From Caedibacter sp. 37-49 (GTDB lineage: Bacteria > Pseudomonadota > Alphaproteobacteria > Caedimonadales > Caedimonadaceae): a stretch of 34,532 bases of DNA. The stretch spans positions 1 to 34,532 of the forward strand of contig MKUV01000056.1 in NCBI GenBank assembly GCA_001898725.1. Reading direction: 5' to 3'. The notes under the pieces were generated by a model. The model saw only the letters and a list, made by a program, of their open reading frames with translations. It ran no database searches and was not told the origin of the DNA. Both the position numbers and the translations under genes were made by a program. This document shows, piece after piece, positions 15,711 through 24,125 of this stretch; positions within the stretch are counted from its first letter, which is position 1; each line of letters begins with the position of its first letter.

Positions 15711-15741
15711 TTGACTTTTATAATTTGACGTGCAAAGTCAA
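15711..15741. promoter_or_regulatory. divergent promoter region with three TTGAC/GTCAA sites
   Basis: TTGAC at 15711-15715 and again at 15725-15729 (14-base period), and its inverse GTCAA at 15737-15741. Each could be a -35 box for the plus-strand lipoprotein gene or the minus-strand zinc-ribbon gene, or halves of an operator (TTGAC-7-GTCAA). No well-spaced -10 stands out, so the role is uncertain. Confidence 0.35.
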
Positions 15742-15773
15742 CATATATTCAAATGTTTAATTATGAGAAATTT

Positions 15774-16226
15774 ATGGTGAAAAATTTAAATTTTTATTTT
15801 TTTGTAAGCTTATTTCTTATGCTTAGTGGTTGCACCGCTCGAATTGATCATCGTGGAAAACTACCTGATTTAAATGAAGTTGAAAAAATAAAAAGTAATT
15901 ATCATACAAAAGAAGATGTTTTACGCTTTCTTGGAAGCCCTTCAAGTACTTCTCTTTTTGATGAAAATATATGGGTTTATTACTATAAGATAACAGAAAG
16001 TCTTGCGTTCTTTGACCCAAAACCTCTTGAACAAAAACTCATCATGATTCGCTTTGATAACTTAAATAAAGTAAAAGAAGTTTCCGTAAAAACCGCACCT
16101 GAGGATGAAATTACACCTAGCAAAGATATCACTCCTTCTGTAGGCCATGAGCGTCCCCTCCTTCACCAAATATTTGGAAATTTTGGACGCGCAGGACGTA
16201 AAGAAGAAACGAAATCTGGAAAATAA
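15774..16226 (+). CDS. bamE: BamE/SmpA-family outer-membrane lipoprotein
   Basis: 150 residues from the chosen ATG; an earlier in-frame ATG at 15753 is possible but would put a charged segment ahead of the signal. MVKNLNFYFFVSLFLMLSGC is a lipoprotein signal with lipobox LSGC. The domain shows the SmpA/BamE pattern: DLNEVEKIKSNYHTKEDVLR, LGSPSSTSLFDENIWVYYY and LIMIRFDNLNKVKEV. BamE is an accessory subunit of the barrel-insertion complex. The C-terminal 40 residues after the domain are charged and low in complexity. Divergent from the zinc-ribbon gene. Confidence 0.85.
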   Translation: MVKNLNFYFFVSLFLMLSGCTARIDHRGKLPDLNEVEKIKSNYHTKEDVLRFLGSPSSTSLFDENIWVYYYKITESLAFFDPKPLEQKLIMIRFDNLNKVKEVSVKTAPEDEITPSKDITPSVGHERPLLHQIFGNFGRAGRKEETKSGK

Positions 16227-16266
16227 ATAAGTGTACGTTTTAATTAATCAAACGAAAGGTAAATAA

Positions 16267-16875
16267 ATGACATTTACACTTCCCCCTCTTCCTTATAGAC
16301 ATGATGCTTTAGAGCCTTATCTTTCAGAGCGAACTCTTGATTTTCACTATGGGAAACATCATCAAGCTTATGTGAACAATTTAAATAATCTTTTAGCTGA
16401 CGCGCCGGATCTTGCAAACCTTACTTTAGAAGAAATTATTTTAAAAACAGCCGGCTCCTCTGCGACAGGTAGTATTTTTAATAATGCCGCTCAAATTTGG
16501 AATCATACCTTTTTATGGAACTCAATGGCGCCAAATGGCGGCGGCGAACCACAAGGCGGTTTAGCTACTAAAATAATTGAAGATTTCGGAAGTTTCTTAG
16601 AATTCAAGAACCAATTTAAACAAGCTGGTGTGACACAATTTGGCTCTGGTTGGGCATGGCTTGTTTACGAAAAAGGAAAATTAAAGATCACAAAAACAGG
16701 TAACGCAGATCTTCCAATGATACATGGACAAACCGCTCTTTTAACATGTGATGTTTGGGAACATGCTTATTATCTTGATTATCAAAATCGTCGTCCTGAT
16801 TATTTAGAAATTTTTCTAAATCATCTTGTAAATTGGCATTTTGCAGAAGAAAATTTTACAAACCTTAAAAAATAA
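16267..16875 (+). CDS. sodB: iron superoxide dismutase
   Basis: 202 residues, full length, cytoplasmic. Metal ligands His27, His80, Asp162 and His166 are in their usual settings (HYGKHHQAYV, WNHTFLW, DVWEHAYY). Gln76 in NNAAQIWNH is at the position where iron enzymes carry the active-site glutamine, favouring Fe over Mn. It converts superoxide to H2O2 and O2. AAAGG lies 7 bases before the ATG. It follows the BamE-like gene by about 40 bases. Confidence 0.95.
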   Translation: MTFTLPPLPYRHDALEPYLSERTLDFHYGKHHQAYVNNLNNLLADAPDLANLTLEEIILKTAGSSATGSIFNNAAQIWNHTFLWNSMAPNGGGEPQGGLATKIIEDFGSFLEFKNQFKQAGVTQFGSGWAWLVYEKGKLKITKTGNADLPMIHGQTALLTCDVWEHAYYLDYQNRRPDYLEIFLNHLVNWHFAEENFTNLKK

Positions 16876-17126
16876 AGTCCAAAATTTGTTTCTAATTGGA
16901 TCTCTTCTAGCCATAGATGCGTAAAAAAAAGCGATAATTTAAGCCTTTGCGCTTTATTAAGGCATGCAATTTTTGCATTTCATATCTGTCAATTTTACTC
17001 TTGTTAATAAAAACAATTTCTTTCTTAATCATACAATCAGGAAAATTATTCTTTTACTAACTCTTGTAATAGTCAAATTGGTACTTACATATAATTTAGT
17101 TCTATCACTAATGAGGAAAATAAATT

Positions 17127-18026
17127 ATGGATCTCGATAAATTACGTATCTTTTATTATGCTGCTAAAGCAAAGAGTTTCACAAACTGTGATCTCAATTT
17201 AAGTCCTTCTGCCGTTAGTCGACATATTAGTGATCTTGAGCATCGTCTTAAAGCTCCTTTATTTTATCGACAAGTTAGAGGTCTCAGCTTAACAGAGCAA
17301 GGTGAAGTTCTTTTTGAATCCGCTCACAAAGTTTTTGCAGAACTTGATGCTGCACGTTCATTGTTGAATGAAGTAGGCGTTGAACCTCAGGGTGTATTAA
17401 GAGTTGCTATTCCAAGTGGTTGGACATCAACCGTACTTATTCAATACATTGCAGAATTTTTAAAACGATACCCTAAAATTCGCCTTCACATGACACCTAT
17501 TGAACGTCTTAACGACTTTAATGTTACTGAAGTAGATGCTGCTATTATACCTTTTACCCCGGATCGTCCTACTTGGATTCAACGTCATCTTATGCAATTT
17601 CAATTAAAATTATTTGCAAGCCCAAACTATCTTGAAAATCATGGAACGCCAGAAACTATTGAGGATTTAACTTCTCACAAAATGATTTCGCATATAACCA
17701 ACGGTTCTTCTCTATCTGATCTTAAATGGCATCTATCCTTAGGTACAAAAGATGATAAAGAAAGAGAACCTTATTTAGTCGTCTGCAGCCCTTATCACGC
17801 TGCTGAACAAGGCTTAGGAATTGTGACCCTTGCACAAGAAAATTTGCTTTTAAGAAGTGGAAAACTTGTTGAAGTTCTGCCTAATCTAAATGGACCAACG
17901 ATAGATGCTTATTATGTTTATCCAGAGCATTTAAAAGAATCAAAAAAAGTACGTTTATTAGGAGATTATATTGTTGATTTCATCCGAATTACAAAAAATC
18001 TTTCTAATCTTCCAAAAGTAGCTTAA
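17127..18026 (+). CDS. LysR-family transcriptional regulator
   Basis: 299 residues. Winged HTH at 1-60 (LDKLRIFYYAAKAKSFTNCD, then LSPSAVSRHISDLEHRLKAP) and a periplasmic-binding-like sensor domain from about 90 (GVLRVAIPSGWTSTVLIQYI, and EQGLGIVTLAQENL near 235). GAGGA precedes the ATG, and a TATAAT -10 lies at 17090-17095 with no clear -35. LysR genes often regulate a neighbour; sodB upstream is in the same direction and no divergent target lies at hand, so the regulon is unknown. Confidence 0.9.
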   Translation: MDLDKLRIFYYAAKAKSFTNCDLNLSPSAVSRHISDLEHRLKAPLFYRQVRGLSLTEQGEVLFESAHKVFAELDAARSLLNEVGVEPQGVLRVAIPSGWTSTVLIQYIAEFLKRYPKIRLHMTPIERLNDFNVTEVDAAIIPFTPDRPTWIQRHLMQFQLKLFASPNYLENHGTPETIEDLTSHKMISHITNGSSLSDLKWHLSLGTKDDKEREPYLVVCSPYHAAEQGLGIVTLAQENLLLRSGKLVEVLPNLNGPTIDAYYVYPEHLKESKKVRLLGDYIVDFIRITKNLSNLPKVA

Positions 18027-18108
18027 AAATTGAAACTAAGGTATTAGATTAAATTACTTTAATAGATTCTTTTTTAATTTTTACTTCATAAACACAGCAG
18101 GTATTGAG

Positions 18109-18852
18109 TTGCAGTGGAAAGACCAAGGTATTGTTATCTCGCTTAAGCGATTTGGTGAGAATAAAATTATTGTCACATGCCTCACAAATGAACATGGTCG
18201 TCATATGGGGGTTATGCGGCTAAGTAAAAAGGCTGAACAAGTTCTTCACCTTGGAAACTTTTGTGAACTCAGTTGGCAAGCTCGTCTTCCAGAGCATTTA
18301 GGAACTTGGCATCCAGAGAACATTTACAGTGCTTTTGCGACAATTTTTCAAGATCCCTTGCGGCTTGAAGCTCTCAACACGGCTTGTTGCCTTATTGAAA
18401 AAATACTGCCTGAACGTGAACCTCAAAAGGAAATTTTTAACCTCTTTAAGGAATTTGTTTTTAATTTAGCTCATGAAAACTGGGCTTGGTTTCTAATTGA
18501 ACTTGAGTTTATTCTTCTTAGATATGCAGGTATTACTTTAGATTTTTCAAGCTGTGCCGCGACCGGCGATAAGCAAAATCTTGTCTTTGTATCACCTCGA
18601 ACCGGAAGAGCCATATCAAATTCAGCCGGATTACCTTATAAAGATAAGCTTTTAAGGCTTCCTCCTTGCTTGACAGAAGCTAACAGGCATGAGATTCCTC
18701 TTTCAAGTAAGGAGTTTCTTACAGTGTTAGAATTAAATGAATATTTTTTAGAGCGTTATCTTTTTGGCCTTCATGGTTTAAAATTGCCGGAAGCACGTGA
18801 ACGTCTTAAAAACCGATTATCCCGACAAGCTTATATAGCGAGACCCGAATGA
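18109..18852 (+). CDS. recO: DNA repair protein RecO
   Basis: 247 residues. The start MQWKDQGIVISLKRFGENKI is the typical RecO N-terminal OB fold, followed by the helical RecO C-terminal domain (LEALNTACCLIEKILPERE, then FELEFILLRYAG-like helices). RecO loads RecA with RecR at single-strand gaps. The start codon is TTG, fixed by the family N-terminus and an AGG about 8 bases upstream. The TGA stop overlaps the parC ATG (ATGA). Confidence 0.92.
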   Translation: MQWKDQGIVISLKRFGENKIIVTCLTNEHGRHMGVMRLSKKAEQVLHLGNFCELSWQARLPEHLGTWHPENIYSAFATIFQDPLRLEALNTACCLIEKILPEREPQKEIFNLFKEFVFNLAHENWAWFLIELEFILLRYAGITLDFSSCAATGDKQNLVFVSPRTGRAISNSAGLPYKDKLLRLPPCLTEANRHEIPLSSKEFLTVLELNEYFLERYLFGLHGLKLPEARERLKNRLSRQAYIARPE

Positions 18853-21071
18853 CGAGTTTTATTGGAAAAGTTAAAGATACCCTCCTTAATGAAGCACTTT
18901 CTGAACGCTATCTAAGTTATGCTTTGTCAACAATTACAGCACGTTCTCTTCCTGATGTACGCGATGGATTAAAACCTGTTCAAAGACGCATCCTCTATGC
19001 CATGGGAGAATCGGGTAACACACAAGATAAACTTCATCGTAAATCAGCAAGCGCAGTCGGCTATGTTATGATGAAATATCATCCTCATGGGGACGATCCT
19101 ATTTACGAATCCATGGTCCGTATGGCGCAAGATTTTTCTCTTCGCTATCTTATGATTGATGGGCAAGGAAACTTTGGGAGCATTGACGGTGATAATGCAG
19201 CAGCAATGCGTTATACAGAAGCGCGGCTTACTTTAGCTGCCTCTTATATGCTTGAAGGTATTTATGAAGAAGCTGTTGATTTTCAGAAAACTTATAACAA
19301 TGAAACCGAAGAACCTTTAGTACTTCCTGCTAAATTTCCAAATCTTTTAGCAAATGGAGCAACAGGAATCGCGGTAGGGATGGCAACTAACATCCCACCT
19401 CATAATGTAGAAGAGATTTGCGAAGCTCTTCAACTTCTTCTCAAGAATCCAATGATTTCTATTAATGATCTTCTTAAAGTAATGCCAGGACCTGACTTTC
19501 CAACTGGAGGTTTGCTTGTAGAGCCGCATGAGAACATTTTAAAGGCTTATGAAACAGGCCGAGGTAGCTTTAGATTGCGGTCAAGATTTGAAGTTGAGTC
19601 TTTGAAAGGCGGTGCATATCAAATTATTGTCACTGAGCTTCCTTATCAAGTTCAAAAAGCACGCCTTATTGAAAAAATAGCAGAATTAATTCTTGAGAAA
19701 AAAATCCCTCTTCTTGGTGATTTAAGAGATGAATCGGCAGAAGACATTAGGCTCGTTTTGATACCTAAAAACCGCAGCGTTGATCCTCTGATACTTATGG
19801 AAGCGCTTTATCGACAAACGGATCTCGAAATTCGTTTTAATATGAACATGAATGTTCTTGATGAAGCTCGTATACCTAAAGTTATGAGCTTGAAGGAAGT
19901 TCTTCAAGCTTTTCTTAATCATCGTCGTCAAGTTCTCCAGCGAAGATCTAACTATCGTATTATTCAAATTGATCATCGGCTCGAAGTTTTAAAAGGATAT
20001 CAAATTGCGTATCTGAACTTAGACGAAGTTATTCGTATTATTCGAGAAGAAGACGATCCAAAAAGTGTAATGCAACAACGATGGTTGCTTTCAGATACCC
20101 AAGTAGAAGCGATTTTAAATATGCGCCTTCGCGCTTTAAGAAAGCTCGAAGAAATTGAAATTATTAAAGAGTTGCAATCCCTTGAAGCAGAAAAAGAAAA
20201 TCTTCAAGAATTGATTTCTACAGAGAAACAGCAATGGGCAGTTATTGCTAAAGAAATTAAAGACATTCAAAAAGCTTTTGGCTCTTCACATCTTTTTGGA
20301 AAGCGTCGTACTACGTTTGAAACAGCCCCTCAAATCACAGATGTACCTATTGAGGCTTTCCTCGAAAAAGAACCTGTCACTATTGTTTGTTCACATAAAA
20401 ATTGGATTCGTACCCTTAAAGGACATCAACTTAACCATCAGGATATAAAATACAAAGAAGGTGATGAAGCTCGTTTCGTACTTGAGGGAGAATCAACAGA
20501 CAAACTGTTAATTTTTGCTTCAAATGGACGGTTTTATACGCTTGGGGTGGATAAATTACCCGGTGGCAGAGGCCATGGCGAGGCTTTGTCTCTTTTAATC
20601 GATCTCGAAAATGAAGATGAGATTCTTTCAATCTTTATTATTAAGCCTGAGACCCTTGCCCAAAAATTTATTGTTGCCACTTCAGAAGGAAAAGGATTTA
20701 TTGTGGCTGCTCAAGAAATCCAAGCACAAACTAAGCTAGGCAAGCAAGTTATTCTATTGGATGAGGGCGTTAAAGCTCAAAAATGTGTCCCCCTTACAGG
20801 TGACCATGTTGCAATAATGGGCACCAATCGTAAACTTCTAATCTTTCCAACAACTGAAATTCCTCAACTTTCTCGAGGAAAAGGCGTTATTTTACAAAAA
20901 TATAAAGAAGCGGCTTTTTCAGATTTGAAAGTATTTACATTTTCTGAGGGCTTAAGTTGGACTTATGGTACGCAAAATCGAACTGTTACAGATTTACGTC
21001 CTTGGCTTGGAAGTCGTGCGCAAACAGGAAAGCTTCCACCTTTTGGTTTTCCTAAAAATAATAAATTTTAA
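18849..21071 (+). CDS. parC: DNA topoisomerase IV subunit A ParC
   Basis: 740 residues. The N-terminal breakage-reunion domain has LSTITARSLPDVRDGLKPVQ, KYHPHGDDPIYESMVRMAQ and AAAMRYTEARLT with the catalytic Tyr122. A coiled-coil/tower region follows at about 350-470, then a short beta-pinwheel-like C-terminal domain. Length and the short tail favour ParC over GyrA. With ParE it decatenates daughter chromosomes. In the quinolone region the position of E. coli Ser80 is Asp83, while the Glu84 equivalent is kept (Glu87). Translationally coupled to recO. Confidence 0.93.
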   Translation: MTSFIGKVKDTLLNEALSERYLSYALSTITARSLPDVRDGLKPVQRRILYAMGESGNTQDKLHRKSASAVGYVMMKYHPHGDDPIYESMVRMAQDFSLRYLMIDGQGNFGSIDGDNAAAMRYTEARLTLAASYMLEGIYEEAVDFQKTYNNETEEPLVLPAKFPNLLANGATGIAVGMATNIPPHNVEEICEALQLLLKNPMISINDLLKVMPGPDFPTGGLLVEPHENILKAYETGRGSFRLRSRFEVESLKGGAYQIIVTELPYQVQKARLIEKIAELILEKKIPLLGDLRDESAEDIRLVLIPKNRSVDPLILMEALYRQTDLEIRFNMNMNVLDEARIPKVMSLKEVLQAFLNHRRQVLQRRSNYRIIQIDHRLEVLKGYQIAYLNLDEVIRIIREEDDPKSVMQQRWLLSDTQVEAILNMRLRALRKLEEIEIIKELQSLEAEKENLQELISTEKQQWAVIAKEIKDIQKAFGSSHLFGKRRTTFETAPQITDVPIEAFLEKEPVTIVCSHKNWIRTLKGHQLNHQDIKYKEGDEARFVLEGESTDKLLIFASNGRFYTLGVDKLPGGRGHGEALSLLIDLENEDEILSIFIIKPETLAQKFIVATSEGKGFIVAAQEIQAQTKLGKQVILLDEGVKAQKCVPLTGDHVAIMGTNRKLLIFPTTEIPQLSRGKGVILQKYKEAAFSDLKVFTFSEGLSWTYGTQNRTVTDLRPWLGSRAQTGKLPPFGFPKNNKF

Positions 21072-21076
21072 GCTTC

Positions 21077-21415
21077 TTACTCGAATTTAATTGGATCCAG
21101 AAATTCAAAAATTATGGGTTCTTCTTTCATATATTTTAAGCGAAGTTTTTGATTATTTAGAGGTCTTCTTTGACTAATGCTAAATTGCTCAATAATCCCA
21201 TTTATACTTTTACCTTCTTTATTAATAGCCGTACTTTCAGATGCTTCATACTTAATTATGTAATCATAAGATCCATCTGTAATACTTGGACTTGAAATAA
21301 TAGTTGCTATCGTTTCTACCCACGGACTTACCTCTGTTTTTAGTATTTTTTGTTGTTGGCATCCTAATAAAATTATTCCAAGAATAAATACTAGTAATAT
21401 ATTGTTTTTCTTCAA
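21077..21415 (-). CDS. small lipoprotein, unknown function
   Basis: 112 residues. MKKNNILLVFILGIILLGCQ carries lipobox LLGC (Cys19), so the mature protein is a lipid-anchored domain of about 94 residues, mostly beta-strand by alternation (YDYIIKYEASES, QKLRLKYMKEE). No family recognised. The start is TTG at 21415 with AAGGA about 11 bases away, so the exact start is uncertain. Convergent with parC (5-base gap), 14 bases downstream of the pseudouridine synthase. Confidence 0.65.
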   Translation of the reverse strand: MKKNNILLVFILGIILLGCQQQKILKTEVSPWVETIATIISSPSITDGSYDYIIKYEASESTAINKEGKSINGIIEQFSISQRRPLNNQKLRLKYMKEEPIIFEFLDPIKFE

Positions 21416-21429
21416 TTCAATTATTTTCC

Positions 21430-22353
21430 TTAAAGTTTAAATTCTTTCAAAGTTTTTATCATATGTTGAGGAAGATCTGCTTTAAAAGCCCATGTTCTTC
21501 CTTGAGGATCTTTAAATTCAATTTGAGATGCATGAAGATGAAGCATAAAGCGTAGGCCATCCAAATGAGCTCTCTTTCCACCATATTTACCATCTCCCAA
21601 AATTGGGGTGCCGAGTTCTGCACAATGAAGACGCAACTGATGCATTCTTCCTGTCTTTGGTTTTAGTTCAAGCAAGGACAAATTATCCTTCGTTTCAAGA
21701 ACACGATAAGATGTTATTGCTTCTAAGCCTTCATTAAAATCAACAACCATACGTTCTCCTGCCTTTCCTGGAAGCTTGCATATTGGTAAATTAATCTCTC
21801 CTATTAAAGCAGGTAACACCCCAACAACAACTGCGATATAAGTCTTAGAAACAGTTCCTTCTTTAAACATTTGTGTGATCCAACGCGCATCCTCAAGTGT
21901 CTTTGCTAGCAAAAGAAGACCACTGGTATCTTTATCAAGGCGATGGGTAAGCTTAGGTGAAGGCGTAAATAGGATTTCCATGAGTTGATCAACGCTTTCT
22001 TTAATTCCTGTTCCACCTTGTGTTGCAAGTCCTTGTGGCTTATTAAGAACGATCCAACGCTCATTTTGATAAATAATGGCTTCTTGTACTTGTTTTAACC
22101 TCTCAGGTTTTGGCTCATGCTTTTTTAGGAAATTATTTCTCTTAAAATCCGAAGTGTAAGAAGGTAATCTAAGTTCTTGGCTCAAAACTAAGATCTCACT
22201 TCCTTTCACCCGTTTTCCATTAACACGAATTTGTCCAGTTCTTAACCATTTCTGTAATTGATTAAAGGGCATACCTTGGTAGTAATTCTTTAACCAACTT
22301 AATAACTTTATCCCTGCATCATTTTTAGAAATTATTACTTTTTGAATCGCCAT
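21430..22353 (-). CDS. rluC: RluC/RluD-family pseudouridine synthase
   Basis: 307 residues. An N-terminal S4-like RNA-binding domain (about 12-60, LQKWLRTGQIRVNGKRVKG) is followed by the RluA-type catalytic domain with THRLDKDTSGLLLLAK, where Asp140 is the catalytic aspartate. KPKTGRMHQLRLHCAELGTP and LHLHASQIEF are the other conserved blocks. It isomerises specific uridines in 23S rRNA; RluC (955/2504/2580) is the likeliest, RluD the alternative. Confidence 0.85.
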   Translation of the reverse strand: MAIQKVIISKNDAGIKLLSWLKNYYQGMPFNQLQKWLRTGQIRVNGKRVKGSEILVLSQELRLPSYTSDFKRNNFLKKHEPKPERLKQVQEAIIYQNERWIVLNKPQGLATQGGTGIKESVDQLMEILFTPSPKLTHRLDKDTSGLLLLAKTLEDARWITQMFKEGTVSKTYIAVVVGVLPALIGEINLPICKLPGKAGERMVVDFNEGLEAITSYRVLETKDNLSLLELKPKTGRMHQLRLHCAELGTPILGDGKYGGKRAHLDGLRFMLHLHASQIEFKDPQGRTWAFKADLPQHMIKTLKEFKL

Positions 22354-22418
22354 CTTTACTCTTTCTTTCTTGAAAAGTTATAATAGCCTGAAATTGCTTG
22401 ATGCTTAAATAGAGAAAG

Positions 22419-23255
22419 ATGATGAATACTTTTGAACAAAATATTCTGAATATTTATGGCCAAAAAGGCCGAGAATGGCTTGAGAAAATTCCAGGAACGG
22501 TACAACAAATATCAGAAACATGGGATTTAACAAATTTAAATCCTATAGAAACAATCACTTACAATTATGTTCTATCTGGAACTCAGAAAGGCAAGCCTAT
22601 TATTCTTAAGTTGTCGCTTGACGCTGAACGCCTGAACAAAGAAATTGATGCTCTCAAGGTTTTCTCAGGTTATGGGGTCCCTAAAGTCCTTAACAATAAT
22701 AATTCTGCGCTTTTATTAGAGCATCTTATCCCCGGTTATCCCCTTAAGACCTTCCTATCTGAAAGAAAAAACGAAGCTCGGATTATCGCTTGTCAAGTTA
22801 TGAAAAAACTTCATCAAGCTTCCTTTTCTCCTGCATATAAAAACTCTTTTCCACTCATAAATGATCTTTTAAAAATCCTCGATAAGACATGGGATATCCC
22901 ATCCCAGTACCTTATAAAAGCTCGCTTTCTTAGAGATAATCTTCTTGAAACACATCAAGAATACAAACTTCTTCATTGGGATTTGCATCATGAAAATATT
23001 CTTTTAAATGACAATGAATGGTTTGCTATTGATCCCCAAGGCGTAATTGGCCCCCCTATAAGTGAAACTTGGGCTTTTATTATAGACCCAATTTTAGATA
23101 CAGAATATATTGCTCGCTATTTTAATTATCCACTTGAAAACATTCGACAATGGTATTTTGTTCGCCTTATCTTGGCAATTTGTTGGAATCTTGAGGATAA
23201 CCTTAATCCTCAACATTTTTTACACCTTGCCGAATTAACATTTCCTTTGGTTTAA
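22419..23255 (+). CDS. APH(6)/hydroxyurea-kinase-like phosphotransferase
   Basis: 278 residues with a protein-kinase-like phosphotransferase fold. KPIILKLS carries the ATP lysine, the catalytic loop is HWDLHHENIL with Asp188 and Asn193, and IDPQGVIG carries the metal-binding Asp205. The DPxGxIG form and overall layout match the aminoglycoside 6-phosphotransferase/hydroxyurea kinase family, which phosphorylates small hydroxylated molecules. Family members usually have HGDLHHGN; Trp187 replaces the glycine. Resistance cannot be inferred, since many chromosomal homologues have unknown substrates. Divergent from rluC by 65 bases; ATGs at 22419 and 22422 are both possible. Confidence 0.75.
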   Translation: MMNTFEQNILNIYGQKGREWLEKIPGTVQQISETWDLTNLNPIETITYNYVLSGTQKGKPIILKLSLDAERLNKEIDALKVFSGYGVPKVLNNNNSALLLEHLIPGYPLKTFLSERKNEARIIACQVMKKLHQASFSPAYKNSFPLINDLLKILDKTWDIPSQYLIKARFLRDNLLETHQEYKLLHWDLHHENILLNDNEWFAIDPQGVIGPPISETWAFIIDPILDTEYIARYFNYPLENIRQWYFVRLILAICWNLEDNLNPQHFLHLAELTFPLV

Positions 23256-23291
23256 TCTAACATTTATTGTATATCTTGGATTATAAAAGCT

Positions 23292-23624
23292 TTACTTTTT
23301 GTAGTCTTTATTAGTTGGAAAAGTATTAGATTCTATACAAGTGATATAATTTTGATATGCTTTTAACCTATCTTGAGGAGGCAATTCAGAAAAAATAATT
23401 TCCCGAGCCGAAGTTCTAAAACCCGTGCTAGCTTGAGCTTCAAAAGGGTAAGCTGCATAGGAAGCACCTAGCGATCCTAATGCCGAATCAGAAAATCCAG
23501 CGCCACAGGCAATCACTCTATCTCTCAATGCTTGGTTTCGTATTTCTTGATTTTGGAAAGAACATCCAGATAAAAAACATACCTCTATAAAATAAATATA
23601 TTTATTTATTGAATAATATTTCAT
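23292..23624 (-). CDS. putative small lipoprotein, unknown function
   Basis: 110 residues. The N-terminus ends in lipobox LSGC (Cys21), but the hydrophobic core is short and contains a glutamate (YIYFIEVCFLSGC), so export is likely rather than certain. The mature part has two further cysteines (ACGAG and ITCIE) that could pair, and a Gly/Ala-rich middle (SALGSLGASYAAYPFEAQAS). GGGGGA before the ATG is a strong ribosome site. No family recognised. Confidence 0.6.
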   Translation of the reverse strand: MKYYSINKYIYFIEVCFLSGCSFQNQEIRNQALRDRVIACGAGFSDSALGSLGASYAAYPFEAQASTGFRTSAREIIFSELPPQDRLKAYQNYITCIESNTFPTNKDYKK

Positions 23625-23783
23625 ATTATCCCCCTATTTATTATTAATTTCATGATATATTATTTGATTATTTATGTAAAGTTTCAAATTTTATAGATTT
23701 TATTTCAATAAAATTGCTATTTTAAAGATGAAAATATTATCTTTATTTAAAAATTAAAATAATAATAGAGATTTTAGAGGTTG

Positions 23784-23859
23784 TGGTGGGCCCGGTAGGA
23801 TTCGAACCTACGACAACACCGTTATGAGCGGTGCGTTCTAACCTCTGAACTACAGGCCC
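23784..23859 (-). tRNA. tRNA with CAT anticodon, probably tRNA-Ile2
   Basis: Full cloverleaf on the minus strand with acceptor GGGCCTG/CGGGCCC, D stem GTTC/GAAC, anticodon loop CTCATAA (CAT at 23824-23826), T arm GTAGG TTCGAAT CCTAC, and encoded CCA at 23786-23784. A CAT anticodon can be initiator Met, elongator Met or Ile2; there is no C1-A72 mismatch, and the GGGCCTG acceptor resembles alphaproteobacterial isoleucine tRNAs, so Ile2 (needs TilS lysidine) is preferred. Confidence 0.9.
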
Positions 23860-23868
23860 TTCACCCGC

Positions 23869-23897
23869 AAAGTATTAAGCTTTTAGAGCTACGTCAA
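23869..23897 (-). promoter_or_regulatory. promoter of the tRNA-Ile2 gene
   Basis: Minus-strand TTGACG (23897-23892), 17-base spacer, TACTTT (23874-23869), followed by a GC-rich discriminator (GCGGGTG) typical of stringently controlled stable-RNA promoters, immediately before the tRNA. Confidence 0.5.
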
Positions 23898-23937
23898 GGG
23901 TTTGTAATAAAAAGTCCACAATTTATTAACTTTTAAG

Positions 23938-23966
23938 TTGACCAAACGATTGCATGCCCTTAAGTT
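23938..23966 (+). promoter_or_regulatory. promoter of the tRNA-Lys gene
   Basis: TTGACC (23938-23943), 17-base spacer, TAAGTT (23961-23966); predicted start about 14 bases before the mature tRNA 5' end. It is divergent from the tRNA-Ile2 promoter. The -10 is weak. Confidence 0.45.
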
Positions 23967-23986
23967 CATCTTGATTCATTTACGTG

Positions 23987-24062
23987 GGGCATTTAGCTCA
24001 GTCGGTAGAGCACCTGACTTTTAATCAGGGGGTCATAGGTTCGAATCCTATAATGCCCACCA
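23987..24062 (+). tRNA. tRNA-Lys (TTT)
   Basis: Complete cloverleaf: acceptor GGGCATT/AATGCCC, D arm GCTC/GAGC, anticodon stem CCTGA/TCAGG with loop CTTTTAA (anticodon TTT at 24020-24022), T arm ATAGG TTCGAAT CCTAT, and encoded CCA at 24060-24062. Confidence 0.96.
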
Positions 24063-24125
24063 TTCCATATGTGTTTTTGATCGTTAATGTGATATATTTC
24101 CAGTACTAATTTAAGTAAACACGAA

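Noticed and set aside
16943-16978. Short inverted repeats (GCCTT/AAGGC and ATGCAA/TTGCAT) after sodB as a terminator
   Set aside because: Stems are only 5-6 base pairs and no convincing T-tract follows.
23784-24062. The tRNA pair as an integration site for a mobile element
   Set aside because: No integrase, no duplicated tRNA 3' end and no phage-like genes are seen near either tRNA.
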